From Acidimicrobiaceae bacterium UBA7830 (GTDB taxonomy: Bacteria; Actinomycetota; Acidimicrobiia; Acidimicrobiales; Ilumatobacteraceae): a DNA stretch of 51,373 nucleotides. Made by a program: the position numbers and the translations under genes. How positions within the stretch are numbered: the first letter of the stretch is position 1; every line of letters begins with the position of its first letter. Location of the stretch: positions 14,412 through 65,784 of the forward strand of contig DLTS01000024.1 in the NCBI GenBank assembly GCA_002501485.1, read 5' to 3'. The notes beneath the pieces are model-generated. The model saw nothing but the letters and a program-made list of their open reading frames with translations, made no database searches and was not told the origin of the DNA. Below, piece by piece: positions 31,462 through 39,855 of this stretch.

Positions 31462-31686
31462 TCACTTATAGCGATACGTGATACGGCCTCGGGTGAGGTC
31501 GTACGGGGTGAGTTCCACTTGCACCTTGTCACCAGGAAGAATTCGGATGTAGTGCATCCGCATCTTTCCCGAGATATGAGCCAACACTTTGTGGCCGTTT
31601 TCTAACTCAACGCGGAACATCGCGTTAGGTAGCGACTCAAGAATCGTTCCTTCAAGGACGATTGCATCTTCTTTCGGTGAAGCCAG
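31462..31686 (-). CDS. infA: translation initiation factor IF-1, apparent CTG start
   Basis: A 74-residue OB-fold factor that binds the ribosomal A site during initiation. Conserved segments are VLEGTILESLPNAMFRVEL, KVLAHISGKMRMHYIRI and YDLTRGRITYRYK. The family N-terminus (Met-Ala-x-x-Lys-Glu-Asp) aligns with a CTG codon at 31686-31684, and AAGGAG lies 6 nt before it. No in-frame ATG, GTG or TTG exists between there and the conserved body; the only other unusual codon is an ATT five codons upstream, in front of the ribosome site. The gene is otherwise intact, so CTG initiation (or a base error at this position) is the simplest reading. Confidence 0.93.
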   Translation of the reverse strand: MASPKEDAIVLEGTILESLPNAMFRVELENGHKVLAHISGKMRMHYIRILPGDKVQVELTPYDLTRGRITYRYK

Positions 31687-31729
31687 TGGATTCTCCTTAA
31701 TTGTCGCGGTCTTTACCGCAGGGCGGGTT

Positions 31730-31756
31730 ACTGTACGTGTTGGCCGGTCTGGTCAA
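31730..31756 (-). promoter_or_regulatory. candidate promoter of infA-rpmJ-rpsM-rpsK-rpsD-rpoA-rplQ
   Basis: On the minus strand TTGACC (31751-31756) and TACAGT (31730-31735) are separated by 15 nt. Transcription from here would give a leader of roughly 35-40 nt before infA. The spacing is short but both hexamers are good. It lies in the 160-nt gap after adk. Confidence 0.4.
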
Positions 31757-31763
31757 CGTTTCG

Positions 31764-31799
31764 GCCTGTCTCCGAGTACACGGACACGAGCCGACAGGC
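31764..31799 (-). other. inverted repeat between adk and infA
   Basis: GCCTGTC (31764-31770) pairs with GACAGGC (31793-31799) across 22 nt that contain a small inner stem. There is no U-run after it on the minus strand, so it may be a weak terminator or attenuator after adk rather than a classical terminator. Confidence 0.35.
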
Positions 31800-31846
31800 A
31801 ATGCTATCGGCGTGAGACGGCAACACCAATGGTGATTGCATCTCGT

Positions 31847-32500
31847 TCACCGCCGACTTTCTACAACATCGGTGAGACGCTTGAAGACGTGATCTGGATG
31901 CCCGACTCCATTCACCACCGCTAACTGCCGACGCCCTCCGTAGAACTCGATGAGAGGAGCGGTTTGTGATTCGTAGAGATCTAAGCGGCGATTCACTGCT
32001 TCGGGAGTGTCGTCGCCACGTTGCGTGACGTCGCCGCCACACACATCGCAAATCCACGGTGACGGGTCATCTCCTGAACTTGTGTAGTTCGTTCCACAGT
32101 CTTGACACACACGCCGCGATGAAATGCGATCGAACACGATCTCACGGGGCACGTCGAGATCGATCACCACATGAATGGGAAGGTCTTGGGTTATGCCGGC
32201 GAGCGCCTCAGCTTGGCCAACCGTTCTGGGGAAACCGTCAAGGATGTAGCCACGGCTCATCGCGTCTGGCTTGGCCAAGCGCTCATTAACGATACCGACC
32301 ATGGTCTCGTCATCGACAAGACCGCCAGCCTCCATGATTTCGCCTGCAACAATACCAAGAGGCGTACGCTCACGAACTGCGGAACGCAACATGTCTCCGG
32401 TCGAGATGTGGGGTACGACGAAGTGCCGGGATAAGCGCACACATTGCGTGCCCTTACCAGCGCCTTGACGACCAAGGATAATGAGACGAGCTCCCGGCAT
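31847..32500 (-). CDS. adk: adenylate kinase (zinc-LID type)
   Basis: A 217-residue enzyme interconverting ATP, ADP and AMP. The P-loop is LGRQGAGKGTQ (glycine-rich, with RQ instead of the usual PP), then TGDMLR and GFPRT. The LID carries a four-cysteine zinc site (CQDC and CDVC). ATG 32500 begins PGARLIILG; the frame to 32590 runs into secY and is rejected. It lies 13 nt after secY. The map gene that commonly follows adk in Actinobacteria is not present. Confidence 0.96.
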   Translation of the reverse strand: MPGARLIILGRQGAGKGTQCVRLSRHFVVPHISTGDMLRSAVRERTPLGIVAGEIMEAGGLVDDETMVGIVNERLAKPDAMSRGYILDGFPRTVGQAEALAGITQDLPIHVVIDLDVPREIVFDRISSRRVCQDCGTNYTSSGDDPSPWICDVCGGDVTQRGDDTPEAVNRRLDLYESQTAPLIEFYGGRRQLAVVNGVGHPDHVFKRLTDVVESRR

Positions 32501-32513
32501 GAAACGGGACCGC

Positions 32514-33836
32514 TTACTTGAGGAAGCCTTCGTAGTTTCGCAACATAAGTTGCGAGTCGATCTGACGCATGAGCTCAAGAGCCACACCAACAGAAATCAA
32601 GATGCTGGTTCCTGCGAATCCGAAGGTGCTCACTCCTGCGGCCCACAACAAGATGTAAGGAAGGATTGCGATACAAGCAATAAACACCGCGCCCGGCAAA
32701 GTGATGCGGTTCACCGCTTTTGCCAGGTACTCCTCGGTCTGCGCACCTGGCCGGATACCCGGAATGAATCCGCCCTGGCGGCGAATCTGATCGGCCTGAC
32801 GAACCGGATCGAACGCGATTGAGTTATAAAAATAGGCGAAAGCAATGATGAGCACCGCAAACAGCGTGATGTAAACGGCATTCTGACTGTTCAAGATGTA
32901 CTGGTCGACATATCCCTGAATACGTCCACGCAAACTGTCAGCGGATGCATTGCCTAAGAAACTTACGAGAATCGCAGGGAGCAACAGCAGCGACGAAGCG
33001 AAGATAATCGGGATCACACCCGACTGGTTGACCTTCAACGGAATGTAAGTGTTTTGGCCACCCATCATCCGACGGCCAACGACCCGCTTTGCGAACTGCA
33101 CTGGGATGCGACGCTGTCCAAGCTCGACGTACACCACCGCAGCAATGATTCCAACCGACAACAGCACCATCATCACGAACCAGAACACTTTGTTCTGCAG
33201 CAAGATCGAATAGAAGCCCGAGGGAATGCCCGCAACAACCGATGCAAAGATCACCATCGACATGCCGTTGCCGATTCCGCGCTGGCTAATCAATTCGCCA
33301 AACCACATTAGAACCGCGGTGCCGACGACAAGTGTCGGAATGATGAGATAGCCGCGAGGCCAGATGCCTTCGGGAAGCAACGGAACAGACGGTGCTTGGA
33401 CAGCCGAATAGAACGCTCCCCCGCCGCCATTTCCGAACAAGAACACGAGCACGGTCGCTTGCAGAAGAGCAAGTGTGATCGTCACGTAGCGGGTGTACTG
33501 CGTGATCTTTCGTTGACCGACTGCGCCCTGCTGCTGCAATTCTTCGAGCTTTGGAATCACCACACCAAGAATCTGCATGATGATGCTCGCTGTGATGTAC
33601 GGCATGATTCCCAGCGCAAATACTGAGAAGCTTTCGAAGGCTCCACCGGAGAACAAGTTGAAGAGACCGAGTGCGCCGTCTTGAGCCCCGGCGCGAAGCT
33701 GTTCGATCGCAAGCGGATCGACTCCCGGTACGCGAATAGCTGCTCCAACTCGGTAGAAACCGACGATCATCAGCGTGAACAGGATCTTGTTACGAAGATC
33801 CTCAATCTTCAGAATGTTCTTGATGTTGGCGATCAT
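32514..33836 (-). CDS. secY: protein translocase subunit SecY
   Basis: A 440-residue channel subunit with ten hydrophobic segments. Characteristic pieces are YRVGAAIRVPGVD, GIMPYITASIIMQ, GIGNGMS (plug/loop region) and the cytosolic GIRPGAQTEEYL. It forms the Sec channel for export and membrane insertion. It lies between rplO and adk, the standard end of the spc operon. Confidence 0.98.
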   Translation of the reverse strand: MIANIKNILKIEDLRNKILFTLMIVGFYRVGAAIRVPGVDPLAIEQLRAGAQDGALGLFNLFSGGAFESFSVFALGIMPYITASIIMQILGVVIPKLEELQQQGAVGQRKITQYTRYVTITLALLQATVLVFLFGNGGGGAFYSAVQAPSVPLLPEGIWPRGYLIIPTLVVGTAVLMWFGELISQRGIGNGMSMVIFASVVAGIPSGFYSILLQNKVFWFVMMVLLSVGIIAAVVYVELGQRRIPVQFAKRVVGRRMMGGQNTYIPLKVNQSGVIPIIFASSLLLLPAILVSFLGNASADSLRGRIQGYVDQYILNSQNAVYITLFAVLIIAFAYFYNSIAFDPVRQADQIRRQGGFIPGIRPGAQTEEYLAKAVNRITLPGAVFIACIAILPYILLWAAGVSTFGFAGTSILISVGVALELMRQIDSQLMLRNYEGFLK

Positions 33837-33864
33837 GATGGAATCGCTGCCTCCAGATCAGTAA

Positions 33865-34371
33865 TCAGCGGTTAGCGAATTGGTTGCCCTTCACCGCAGG
33901 GCGACCGGCCTTACCCTCGCCCTCATGCGGGAGGGGAACGATGGTGACGTCGCCACCAGCGGCTTCAACCGCTGAGCGAGCAGCAGCAGAAATCGCATGG
34001 ACGGAGAGTGAAACCTTGATGGAAAGATCGCCATAACCGAGGATCTTCACGAATGCACCCTTACGGACAAGACCTGCTGCCACCAGAGCATCAACATCAA
34101 CGGTGCTTGCACCCAACTTCTCGAGCTGATGCAAGTTGACCGGGCTGTACTCGACACGGAACGGGTTATTGAACCCCTTCAACTTCGGCACACGCTGCTT
34201 GAGTGGCATCTGGCCACCCTCAAAGCCACGCCGAACCGTGTTGCGGGCACGCTGACCCTTGGTACCACGGCCCGCGGTCTTACCGCCTTTGCCGCCAGTA
34301 CCGCGGCCAACACGCTTCGCGCGCTTGTTTGATCCTGGTGCTGGTGCGAGTTCATCGACGCGCATAATCAT
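33865..34371 (-). CDS. rplO: 50S ribosomal protein L15
   Basis: A 168-residue protein with the glycine/arginine-rich N-terminus KRVGRGTGGKGGKTAGRG, then GFEGGQMPLKQR and the globular C-terminal half. ATG 34371 overlaps the rpmD stop as ATGA; a second ATG two codons later is also possible. It is slightly longer than usual owing to a tail ending GNQFANR. Confidence 0.97.
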   Translation of the reverse strand: MIMRVDELAPAPGSNKRAKRVGRGTGGKGGKTAGRGTKGQRARNTVRRGFEGGQMPLKQRVPKLKGFNNPFRVEYSPVNLHQLEKLGASTVDVDALVAAGLVRKGAFVKILGYGDLSIKVSLSVHAISAAARSAVEAAGGDVTIVPLPHEGEGKAGRPAVKGNQFANR

Positions 34372-34559
34372 TCACCACTTTCTGAGATCTCAATCAAATG
34401 TGGGACGCGGTTCAACATGCCACGTACCTCTGGCCGATCGGGAAGAACGTTCGTTTTACCAATACGGCCGAGACCGAGCGCCCGAAGCGTTCCACGAGCT
34501 TTCGGCTTCTGACCAATTGCGGAGCGGACCTGAGTCACGCTGATCTGCTTCTCGCTCAC
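34368..34559 (-). CDS. rpmD: 50S ribosomal protein L30
   Basis: A 63-residue protein: VTQVRSAIGQKPKARGTLRA, LGLGRIGKTN and a C-terminus ending in VPHLIEI. It overlaps rpsE upstream and rplO downstream by 4 nt each. Confidence 0.96.
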   Translation of the reverse strand: MSEKQISVTQVRSAIGQKPKARGTLRALGLGRIGKTNVLPDRPEVRGMLNRVPHLIEISESGE

Positions 34560-35152
34560 TGGTCACCTCCGGTGGCAGCCGAAGCAGAATTCTGATTCTG
34601 CCGCTCTTCGAACGCCTTCAACAGACCCTTAGGGACAAAGGTGTCAGCAGGAATTCCACGGCGCCTCGCAACTTCATCTGGACGCTGCAGCGACTTCAAA
34701 CCAGCAATGGTTGCTCGCGCAACGTTGATGTGGTTTGCCGACCCAAGCGACTTACACAAAATGTCGTGAATGCCAGCCTCTTCAAGAATGATTCGGGCAG
34801 CTCCACCAGCGATAACACCGGTACCAGGAGCAGCAGGCTTCATGAGCACCTTGCCGCCACCAGTGATGCCGGTGACCGTGTGGATAATGGTTGAGCCAGC
34901 AAGCGGAACCTCAAACAGATTTCGCTTCGCCTCTTCAGTGCCCTTTTGAATTGCCAACGGCACTTCTTTGGCCTTCCCGTAGCCGAGGCCAACACGACCA
35001 TTGCCGTCTCCGACGACTACGAGAGCAGTAAATGCGAAACGACGTCCGCCCTTCACGACCTTGGCGACACGATTAATCGTGATCACACGAGACTCGCGGA
35101 GGCCACCGTCATTTTCTACCTGATTGTTGTTGTCGTTTTGTTGTGCTGCCAT
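34556..35152 (-). CDS. rpsE: 30S ribosomal protein S5
   Basis: A 198-residue protein. A polar, Asn/Gln-rich N-terminal extension of about 20 residues precedes the dsRNA-binding core (INRVAKVVKGGRRFAFTALV) and the second domain (AGGAARIILEEAGI, GSANHINVARATI). The start shares one base with the rplR stop. Confidence 0.98.
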   Translation of the reverse strand: MAAQQNDNNNQVENDGGLRESRVITINRVAKVVKGGRRFAFTALVVVGDGNGRVGLGYGKAKEVPLAIQKGTEEAKRNLFEVPLAGSTIIHTVTGITGGGKVLMKPAAPGTGVIAGGAARIILEEAGIHDILCKSLGSANHINVARATIAGLKSLQRPDEVARRRGIPADTFVPKGLLKAFEERQNQNSASAATGGDQ

Positions 35153-35517
35153 CAGAACTCCAAACCTGCTTCTCGGGCGGCGGTAGCGACCGCTGCGACA
35201 CGGCCGTGATAGAGGTTTCCACCCCGGTCAAAGACCACTGCGGTAACCCCTGCGGCGCGGGCTCGTTCGGCGACGAGAGCACCAATCTTTGTTGCGGCTT
35301 CAACCGATCCCGACTTATTTGAACGAAGTGCAGGCTCAACCGAAGATGCTGCGGCAATGGTGCGACCTGACTCATCGTCAATCACCTGAGCGGTAATGTG
35401 CCGGTTTGAGCGGTGGACAGCCAAGCGAGGCCGAGCAGCGGTACCACTGATCTTTTTACGCACCCGACGATGGCGGGTGATGCGACCCTTACGTCGAGCC
35501 TTTGCGATATCACTCAT
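35152..35517 (-). CDS. rplR: 50S ribosomal protein L18
   Basis: A 121-residue 5S-rRNA-binding protein: basic N-terminus RRKGRITRHRRVRKKISG, RPRLAVHRSNRHITAQVIDD, and the C-terminal VVFDRGGNLYHGRV. It lies 27 nt after rplF and touches rpsE. Confidence 0.97.
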   Translation of the reverse strand: MSDIAKARRKGRITRHRRVRKKISGTAARPRLAVHRSNRHITAQVIDDESGRTIAAASSVEPALRSNKSGSVEAATKIGALVAERARAAGVTAVVFDRGGNLYHGRVAAVATAAREAGLEF

Positions 35518-35544
35518 GATCGATGTGTTCCTTTACATTCCGGC

Positions 35545-36087
35545 TTACTTCTTGCCGGCCTTACCGGCCTTGCGCATGACACGCTCACCGGCATAGCGGA
35601 CACCCTTGCCCTTATAGGGCTCTGGTTTGCGAATATTGCGGATGTCTGCGGCCACCTGGCCGACGACTTCCTTATCAATTCCAGAAATAATCACCTGCGT
35701 CGGGGCTGGAACTTCGAACGAGATGCCCTCCGGTGCAGACACGCTGACCGGATGGCTGAACCCGAGGTTCAAACGAAGACCGTTTGGACCCTGAGCTTCC
35801 GCACGGTAACCGACGCCGACGATCTCAAGTTCTTTCCTGAAACCTTCAGTGACCCCGGTGACCATGTTGTCGACAAGACTGCGCACGAGACCATGCATTG
35901 CACGGTTCTGCCGCTCATCATTCGGACGAGAGAACGTCAGCGTTCCCTCTTCCTGAGCAATCTCGATCAGGCCTGGAATATCTCGGCTCAGCGTCCCCTT
36001 GGGGCCCTTCACCGTGATGGTGCGACCACTCACGGACACTTCAACTCCGCTCGGTACTGCGACCGGTGCATTACCAATTCGTGACAT
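35545..36087 (-). CDS. rplF: 50S ribosomal protein L6
   Basis: A 180-residue protein: SRIGNAPVAVPSGV at the start, VGVGYRAEAQGP and the C-terminal EPYKGKGVRYAGE near the sarcin-ricin loop. It lies 24 nt after rpsH. Confidence 0.98.
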   Translation of the reverse strand: MSRIGNAPVAVPSGVEVSVSGRTITVKGPKGTLSRDIPGLIEIAQEEGTLTFSRPNDERQNRAMHGLVRSLVDNMVTGVTEGFRKELEIVGVGYRAEAQGPNGLRLNLGFSHPVSVSAPEGISFEVPAPTQVIISGIDKEVVGQVAADIRNIRKPEPYKGKGVRYAGERVMRKAGKAGKK

Positions 36088-36111
36088 GACGTCTCTCCTT
36101 CCGCTCGCCTA

Positions 36112-36513
36112 TTACCAGACGTAGCAAAGGACCTCGCCGCCAACTTTTTGGCGACGCGCCTCGCGATCGGTCATGAGTCCGCGACTCGTGGACAGGACAG
36201 CCACCCCGAGTCCACCGAGAACGCGTGGCACCGAGTCAGCCTTGCGGTACACGCGAAGGCCTGGGGTAGAAATTCGGCGAAGCCCGGAGATCGTCCGGTC
36301 GCGCTCGGTCGAGTACTTCATCGTGATGGTCAATACCTCGCCCGGACCCGTTGTTGAGGGCGCCACGGCAAAACCCGAGATATAACCCTCGGACTCGAGC
36401 AACTTGGCCAATGCGACCTTCTGCTTCGATGACGGCATTGTCACGGTGTCATGCATCGCAGTGTTCGCGTTACGAACACGGGTGAGCATGTCAGCGATGG
36501 GATCTGTCAACAT
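36112..36513 (-). CDS. rpsH: 30S ribosomal protein S8
   Basis: A 133-residue protein: DPIADMLTRVRNA at the start, GLRRISTPGLRVY and the C-terminal STSRGLMTDREARR with GGEVLCYVW. It lies 13 nt after the S14 gene. Confidence 0.98.
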   Translation of the reverse strand: MLTDPIADMLTRVRNANTAMHDTVTMPSSKQKVALAKLLESEGYISGFAVAPSTTGPGEVLTITMKYSTERDRTISGLRRISTPGLRVYRKADSVPRVLGGLGVAVLSTSRGLMTDREARRQKVGGEVLCYVW

Positions 36514-36526
36514 CGTTGCGCTCCTC

Positions 36527-36712
36527 TCACCAGCTCGACTTGGTCAGGCCGGGGATCTCTCCTGCGTGCGCCATCTCGCGGAGGCACACACGACAGAGTC
36601 CAAACTTGCGGTACACCGAACGGGGACGGCCACAACGGCGGCAGCGGGTATACGCACGCACTTTGTACTTTGGCGTACCGTTCGATTTGTTGATTAGGGC
36701 TTTCTTGGCCAT
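36527..36712 (-). CDS. rpsZ: 30S ribosomal protein S14, zinc type (type Z)
   Basis: A 61-residue short S14 with a zinc ribbon of two C-x2-C pairs (CRRC and CRVC) and the C-terminal GEIPGLTKSSW. The long cysteine-free paralogue used under zinc starvation is not in this window. It lies between rplE and rpsH in the normal position. Confidence 0.97.
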   Translation of the reverse strand: MAKKALINKSNGTPKYKVRAYTRCRRCGRPRSVYRKFGLCRVCLREMAHAGEIPGLTKSSW

Positions 36713-36748
36713 GAGTTCTTCGTCATCCTCTTCGATTCGTCGCTCAGG

Positions 36749-37375
36749 TCACTTCTTCTTGCCACCGCGGAACTGCGGGTGGCGATTCTTCTTGCGGCGT
36801 GGTGCGTTGTCGGCATCGGCACCCCGCTTGAACGGAAACCCGAATGCGTCGAGCAGTGCGCGGCCTTCGTCATCAGCGGTTGCGGTCGTCACGATGGTGA
36901 TGTCCATACCGCGGGGGTTGTCAACCTTGTCCGGGTTGATTTCCGGGAACACGGTTTGGTCGGAAAGACCGAACGTGTAATTTCCTCGGCCGTCCCATGA
37001 ATGTGCAGGCAGCCCGCGGAAGTCACGGATTCGAGGAATTGCGACAGCAATGAGGCGGTCGAGGAATTCCCACATGCGATCGCCACGGAGGGTCACCTTG
37101 CAGCCGATGGCTTGACCTTCACGGAGCTTGAACCCGGCGATCGACTTAGTTGCGATCGTCACCACCGGCTTCTGACCTGAGATGAGCGAGAGGTCAGACA
37201 CCGCCGCTTCAAGCAGCGACGCTTGCTGAGCAGCACGCCCGACACCCATGTTGATCACGATCTTGTCAATCTTCGGGATCTGCATAACGTTGTCAATCGA
37301 CAGCGACGCTTGCAGATCGCTCTTGACCTGATTGTTGTACTTCGCCTTAAGGCGGGGCTGAGTCAATGTGCTCAC
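36749..37375 (-). CDS. rplE: 50S ribosomal protein L5
   Basis: A 208-residue protein, somewhat longer than usual because of a basic C-terminal tail (PRRKKNRHPQFRGGKKK). The core includes KIVINMGVGRAAQQ, SIAGFKLREG and RDFRGLPAHSWDGRGNY. It binds 5S rRNA and contacts the P-site tRNA. The ATG overlaps the rplX stop. Confidence 0.97.
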   Translation of the reverse strand: MSTLTQPRLKAKYNNQVKSDLQASLSIDNVMQIPKIDKIVINMGVGRAAQQASLLEAAVSDLSLISGQKPVVTIATKSIAGFKLREGQAIGCKVTLRGDRMWEFLDRLIAVAIPRIRDFRGLPAHSWDGRGNYTFGLSDQTVFPEINPDKVDNPRGMDITIVTTATADDEGRALLDAFGFPFKRGADADNAPRRKKNRHPQFRGGKKK

Positions 37376-37677
37376 TTGATTACCTCACCGCTTGGACGGG
37401 CAATACGCACCTTGCTGCCATCAGACTCTGTCCGGTATCCGACGCGAACTGGCTTGCCCTTGTGAACGAGCATGACGTTCGAAACATCGATCGGCATGTC
37501 TTTATCGATGCGACCACCCTGCTCATTTGCGCGGAGCGGACGCTGGTGGCGGACGGCGGTATTGATACCTGTCACCACGACTTTGTTTTCCTTTGGCAGC
37601 ACGCGGTCGACGGTGCCTTCCTTACCTTTGTCCTTGCCAGCGATCACAAGAACAGTGTCACCTTTACGGATCTTCAT
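37372..37677 (-). CDS. rplX: 50S ribosomal protein L24
   Basis: A 101-residue protein with the KOW motif (KIRKGDTVLVIAGKDKGKEG) and GINTAVRHQRP, an assembly initiator. One base separates it from rplN and it overlaps rplE by 4 nt. Confidence 0.97.
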   Translation of the reverse strand: MKIRKGDTVLVIAGKDKGKEGTVDRVLPKENKVVVTGINTAVRHQRPLRANEQGGRIDKDMPIDVSNVMLVHKGKPVRVGYRTESDGSKVRIARPSGEVIK

Positions 37678-37678
37678 G

Positions 37679-38047
37679 TCAGATCACCTCCGGTGCGAGC
37701 GAGACGATACGCATGAAGCGCCGGTCGCGAAGCTCACGGCCAACAGGTCCAAAGATGCGGGTTCCGCGTGGCGTGAGGTCGTCTTTGATGATGACGGCTG
37801 CATTCTCGTCAAAGCGAATGTAACTGCCATCGGCACGACGCTTCTCTTTCTTCGTGCGAACGACGACACACTTCACGACGTCGCCCTTCTTCACGCCGGC
37901 GCCAGGGATGGCGTCTTTTACGGTTGCGACAAAAATGTCACCGATCGAGGCGTAACGGCGGCGGGTACCACCGAGCACCTTGATACAGAGCACTTCCTTT
38001 GCACCACTGTTGTCAGCCACGCGAAGGCGGCTCTCCTGCTGGATCAT
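37679..38047 (-). CDS. rplN: 50S ribosomal protein L14
   Basis: A 122-residue protein: MIQQESRLRVADNSGAKE at the start, VKKGDVVKCVVVRTKKE and the C-terminal LRDRRFMRIVSLAPEVI. The ATG overlaps the rpsQ stop as ATGA. Confidence 0.98.
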   Translation of the reverse strand: MIQQESRLRVADNSGAKEVLCIKVLGGTRRRYASIGDIFVATVKDAIPGAGVKKGDVVKCVVVRTKKEKRRADGSYIRFDENAAVIIKDDLTPRGTRIFGPVGRELRDRRFMRIVSLAPEVI

Positions 38048-38313
38048 CGTGCACGCTCCACGATCTCAACGACCCGCCAGCGCTTGTTCTTGCTGAGCGG
38101 GCGAGTCTCCATGACCCGAACCTTGTCACCAACGCCTGCGTCGTTGGCCTCGTCATGTGCATGCAACTTCTTGGTGCGCATGACGAACTTGTTGTACCGG
38201 GCATGACGAACGCGGTCGGTCACAGTGACGACAACCGTCTTATCCATCGCATTCGATGTGACGATGCCTTCGCGTACCTTGCGGGCAGCCCTAGTCGTGC
38301 TGGTCTCACTCAT
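38044..38313 (-). CDS. rpsQ: 30S ribosomal protein S17
   Basis: An 89-residue OB-fold protein: REGIVTSNAMDKTVVVTV, MRTKKLHAHDE and VRVMETRPLSKNKRWRVV. ATG 38313, 4 nt after the rpmC stop, is chosen; the frame extends to 38349 but only through rpmC sequence. Confidence 0.97.
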   Translation of the reverse strand: MSETSTTRAARKVREGIVTSNAMDKTVVVTVTDRVRHARYNKFVMRTKKLHAHDEANDAGVGDKVRVMETRPLSKNKRWRVVEIVERAR

Positions 38314-38317
38314 TGAT

Positions 38318-38530
38318 TCAGCTCTCTGCCTCTGCCGCAGCGATCTCACGCTGACGGATCACGGTATTGATACGAGCAATACGCCGACGGACGGCGCGAA
38401 TTTCAGATGTCTTCTCAAGTTGACCGGTTGCGTTACGGAACCGGAGGTTCAAGGCCTCATGCTTACTGGCGCGGAGTTCGTCTGCGAGCCCGGCCAAGTC
38501 CATGTCATTGAATTCGTTCTTAAGTGCCAT
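38318..38530 (-). CDS. rpmC: 50S ribosomal protein L29
   Basis: A 70-residue helical hairpin: LADELRASKHEALNLRFRNATGQL, then IRAVRRRIARINTVIRQRE. It lies 8 nt after rplP and near the exit tunnel on the ribosome. Confidence 0.96.
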   Translation of the reverse strand: MALKNEFNDMDLAGLADELRASKHEALNLRFRNATGQLEKTSEIRAVRRRIARINTVIRQREIAAAEAES

Positions 38531-38538
38531 GACAGTCC

Positions 38539-38955
38539 TCAGATCTGCTCGTTGCGGGTAAGGATGCGAGCTTTAATCGGGAGCTTCTGTATCGCCTTGT
38601 TGAGAGCGATCTTTGCCTGCTCCTCATTCGGGAACGAAAGCTCGAACATCACGCGACCTGGACGAACGACGGCGACCCAGAACTCAGGGTTGCCTTTGCC
38701 TGAACCCATGCGGGTCTCGGCTGGCTTTTTCGTCACCGGCTTGTCTGGGAACACGTTGATCCAGACCTTGCCGCCACGCTTGATCGAACGGGTCATTGCG
38801 ATACGGGCAGCCTCGATCTGTCGGGCGGTGATCCAGCCCGGTTCGAGTGCTTGAATTCCATAGTCGCCATATGCCAACTCGGTACCGCCCTTTGCCATAC
38901 CACGGGTGCGGCCACGATGGTGTTTACGATGTGCAACCTTTCTAGGCATCAACAT
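38539..38955 (-). CDS. rplP: 50S ribosomal protein L16
   Basis: A 138-residue protein starting MLMPRKVAHRKHHRG. It has YGIQALEPGWITARQIEAAR (quoted here only in part), the GKVWINVFPDKP loop and RMGSGKGNPEFWVAVV. It organises the peptidyl-transferase centre. It follows rpsC by 18 nt. Confidence 0.98.
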   Translation of the reverse strand: MLMPRKVAHRKHHRGRTRGMAKGGTELAYGDYGIQALEPGWITARQIEAARIAMTRSIKRGGKVWINVFPDKPVTKKPAETRMGSGKGNPEFWVAVVRPGRVMFELSFPNEEQAKIALNKAIQKLPIKARILTRNEQI

Positions 38956-38973
38956 GATGAACTCCTCATCCCC

Positions 38974-39855
38974 TCAGTCGTCACCGCGGAAGTGCGGGGT
39001 TTCGTTCGCTTCGCGCGTCTGACGGGTAATGGTCTCTTCTTCATCGAGCAACTTCTCAAGCTCAGGATCGGCCTCACGGACGAGCGGAGCTGGCTCGGTT
39101 TCTTCGGCGGCAGCGCGGGGACCTGCTGATGACACGACCTTGCGGCCGGTATCTGCGGCCTGGCCAGATGTTTCACCAACGGCCATTGCTGCCTCACGGG
39201 CAATCTTTTCGTCATTTGATGAAAGGTACGGAAGGATCTCGCCCTTGTAGAGCCACACCTTGACACCAACCCGACCGTTCGCAGTCTTTGCTTCACGGAA
39301 GCCGTAGTCGATGTCTGCCCGAAGGGTGTGCAAAGGCACCTGGCCTTCGCGATACCACTCGGTGCGGCTCATTTCTGCGCCACCAAGGCGACCTGAGCAT
39401 TGCACGCGAATTCCGAGTGCGCCGGCGCGCTGAGCATTCTGCACTGCACGCTTCATCGCACGGCGGAACGCAATGCGATTTGCGAGCTGATCTGCCACGC
39501 CCTGTGCCACCAGAGCTGCGTCGAGCTCGGGGGTCTTGATCTCAACGATGTTGAGCTGGATACGAGGATTGCCGGTGATCTTCGTGATCATCTGACGAAG
39601 TTCGTCAGCTTGAGCACCTTTACGACCAATCACGATCCCCGGACGAGCCGTGTGGATATCGACGCGGAGCTTGTCACGGGTGCGCTCGATCTCGATGCGG
39701 CTGATGGCTGCAGTCTCGAGACGCTCCATGACTGAGTCACGAATCTGCCAGTCTTCGGTGAGGTACTGCTTGTATTCACGATCGCTAAACCAGCGGCTCT
39801 TCCAGTCGGTGCTCACGCCCAGGCGGAAGCCATAAGGGTTAATCTTCTGACCCAT
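38974..39855 (-). CDS. rpsC: 30S ribosomal protein S3 with long acidic tail
   Basis: A 293-residue protein; many S3 are 210-240. Conserved: MGQKINPYGFRLG, the KH domain (GIVIGRKGAQADEL) and the C-terminal VKVWLYKGEI. About 80 further residues (from about 212) are Ala/Glu-rich, with an acidic stretch (DPELEKLLDEEET). They are absent from the structural core and of unknown role. Its ATG shares one base with the rplV stop. Confidence 0.97.
   Translation of the reverse strand: MGQKINPYGFRLGVSTDWKSRWFSDREYKQYLTEDWQIRDSVMERLETAAISRIEIERTRDKLRVDIHTARPGIVIGRKGAQADELRQMITKITGNPRIQLNIVEIKTPELDAALVAQGVADQLANRIAFRRAMKRAVQNAQRAGALGIRVQCSGRLGGAEMSRTEWYREGQVPLHTLRADIDYGFREAKTANGRVGVKVWLYKGEILPYLSSNDEKIAREAAMAVGETSGQAADTGRKVVSSAGPRAAAEETEPAPLVREADPELEKLLDEEETITRQTREANETPHFRGDD

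Noticed and set aside
32501..32590. Adenylate kinase starting at 32590
   Set aside because: The extension overlaps secY in another frame; the P-loop lies at the usual distance from ATG 32500.
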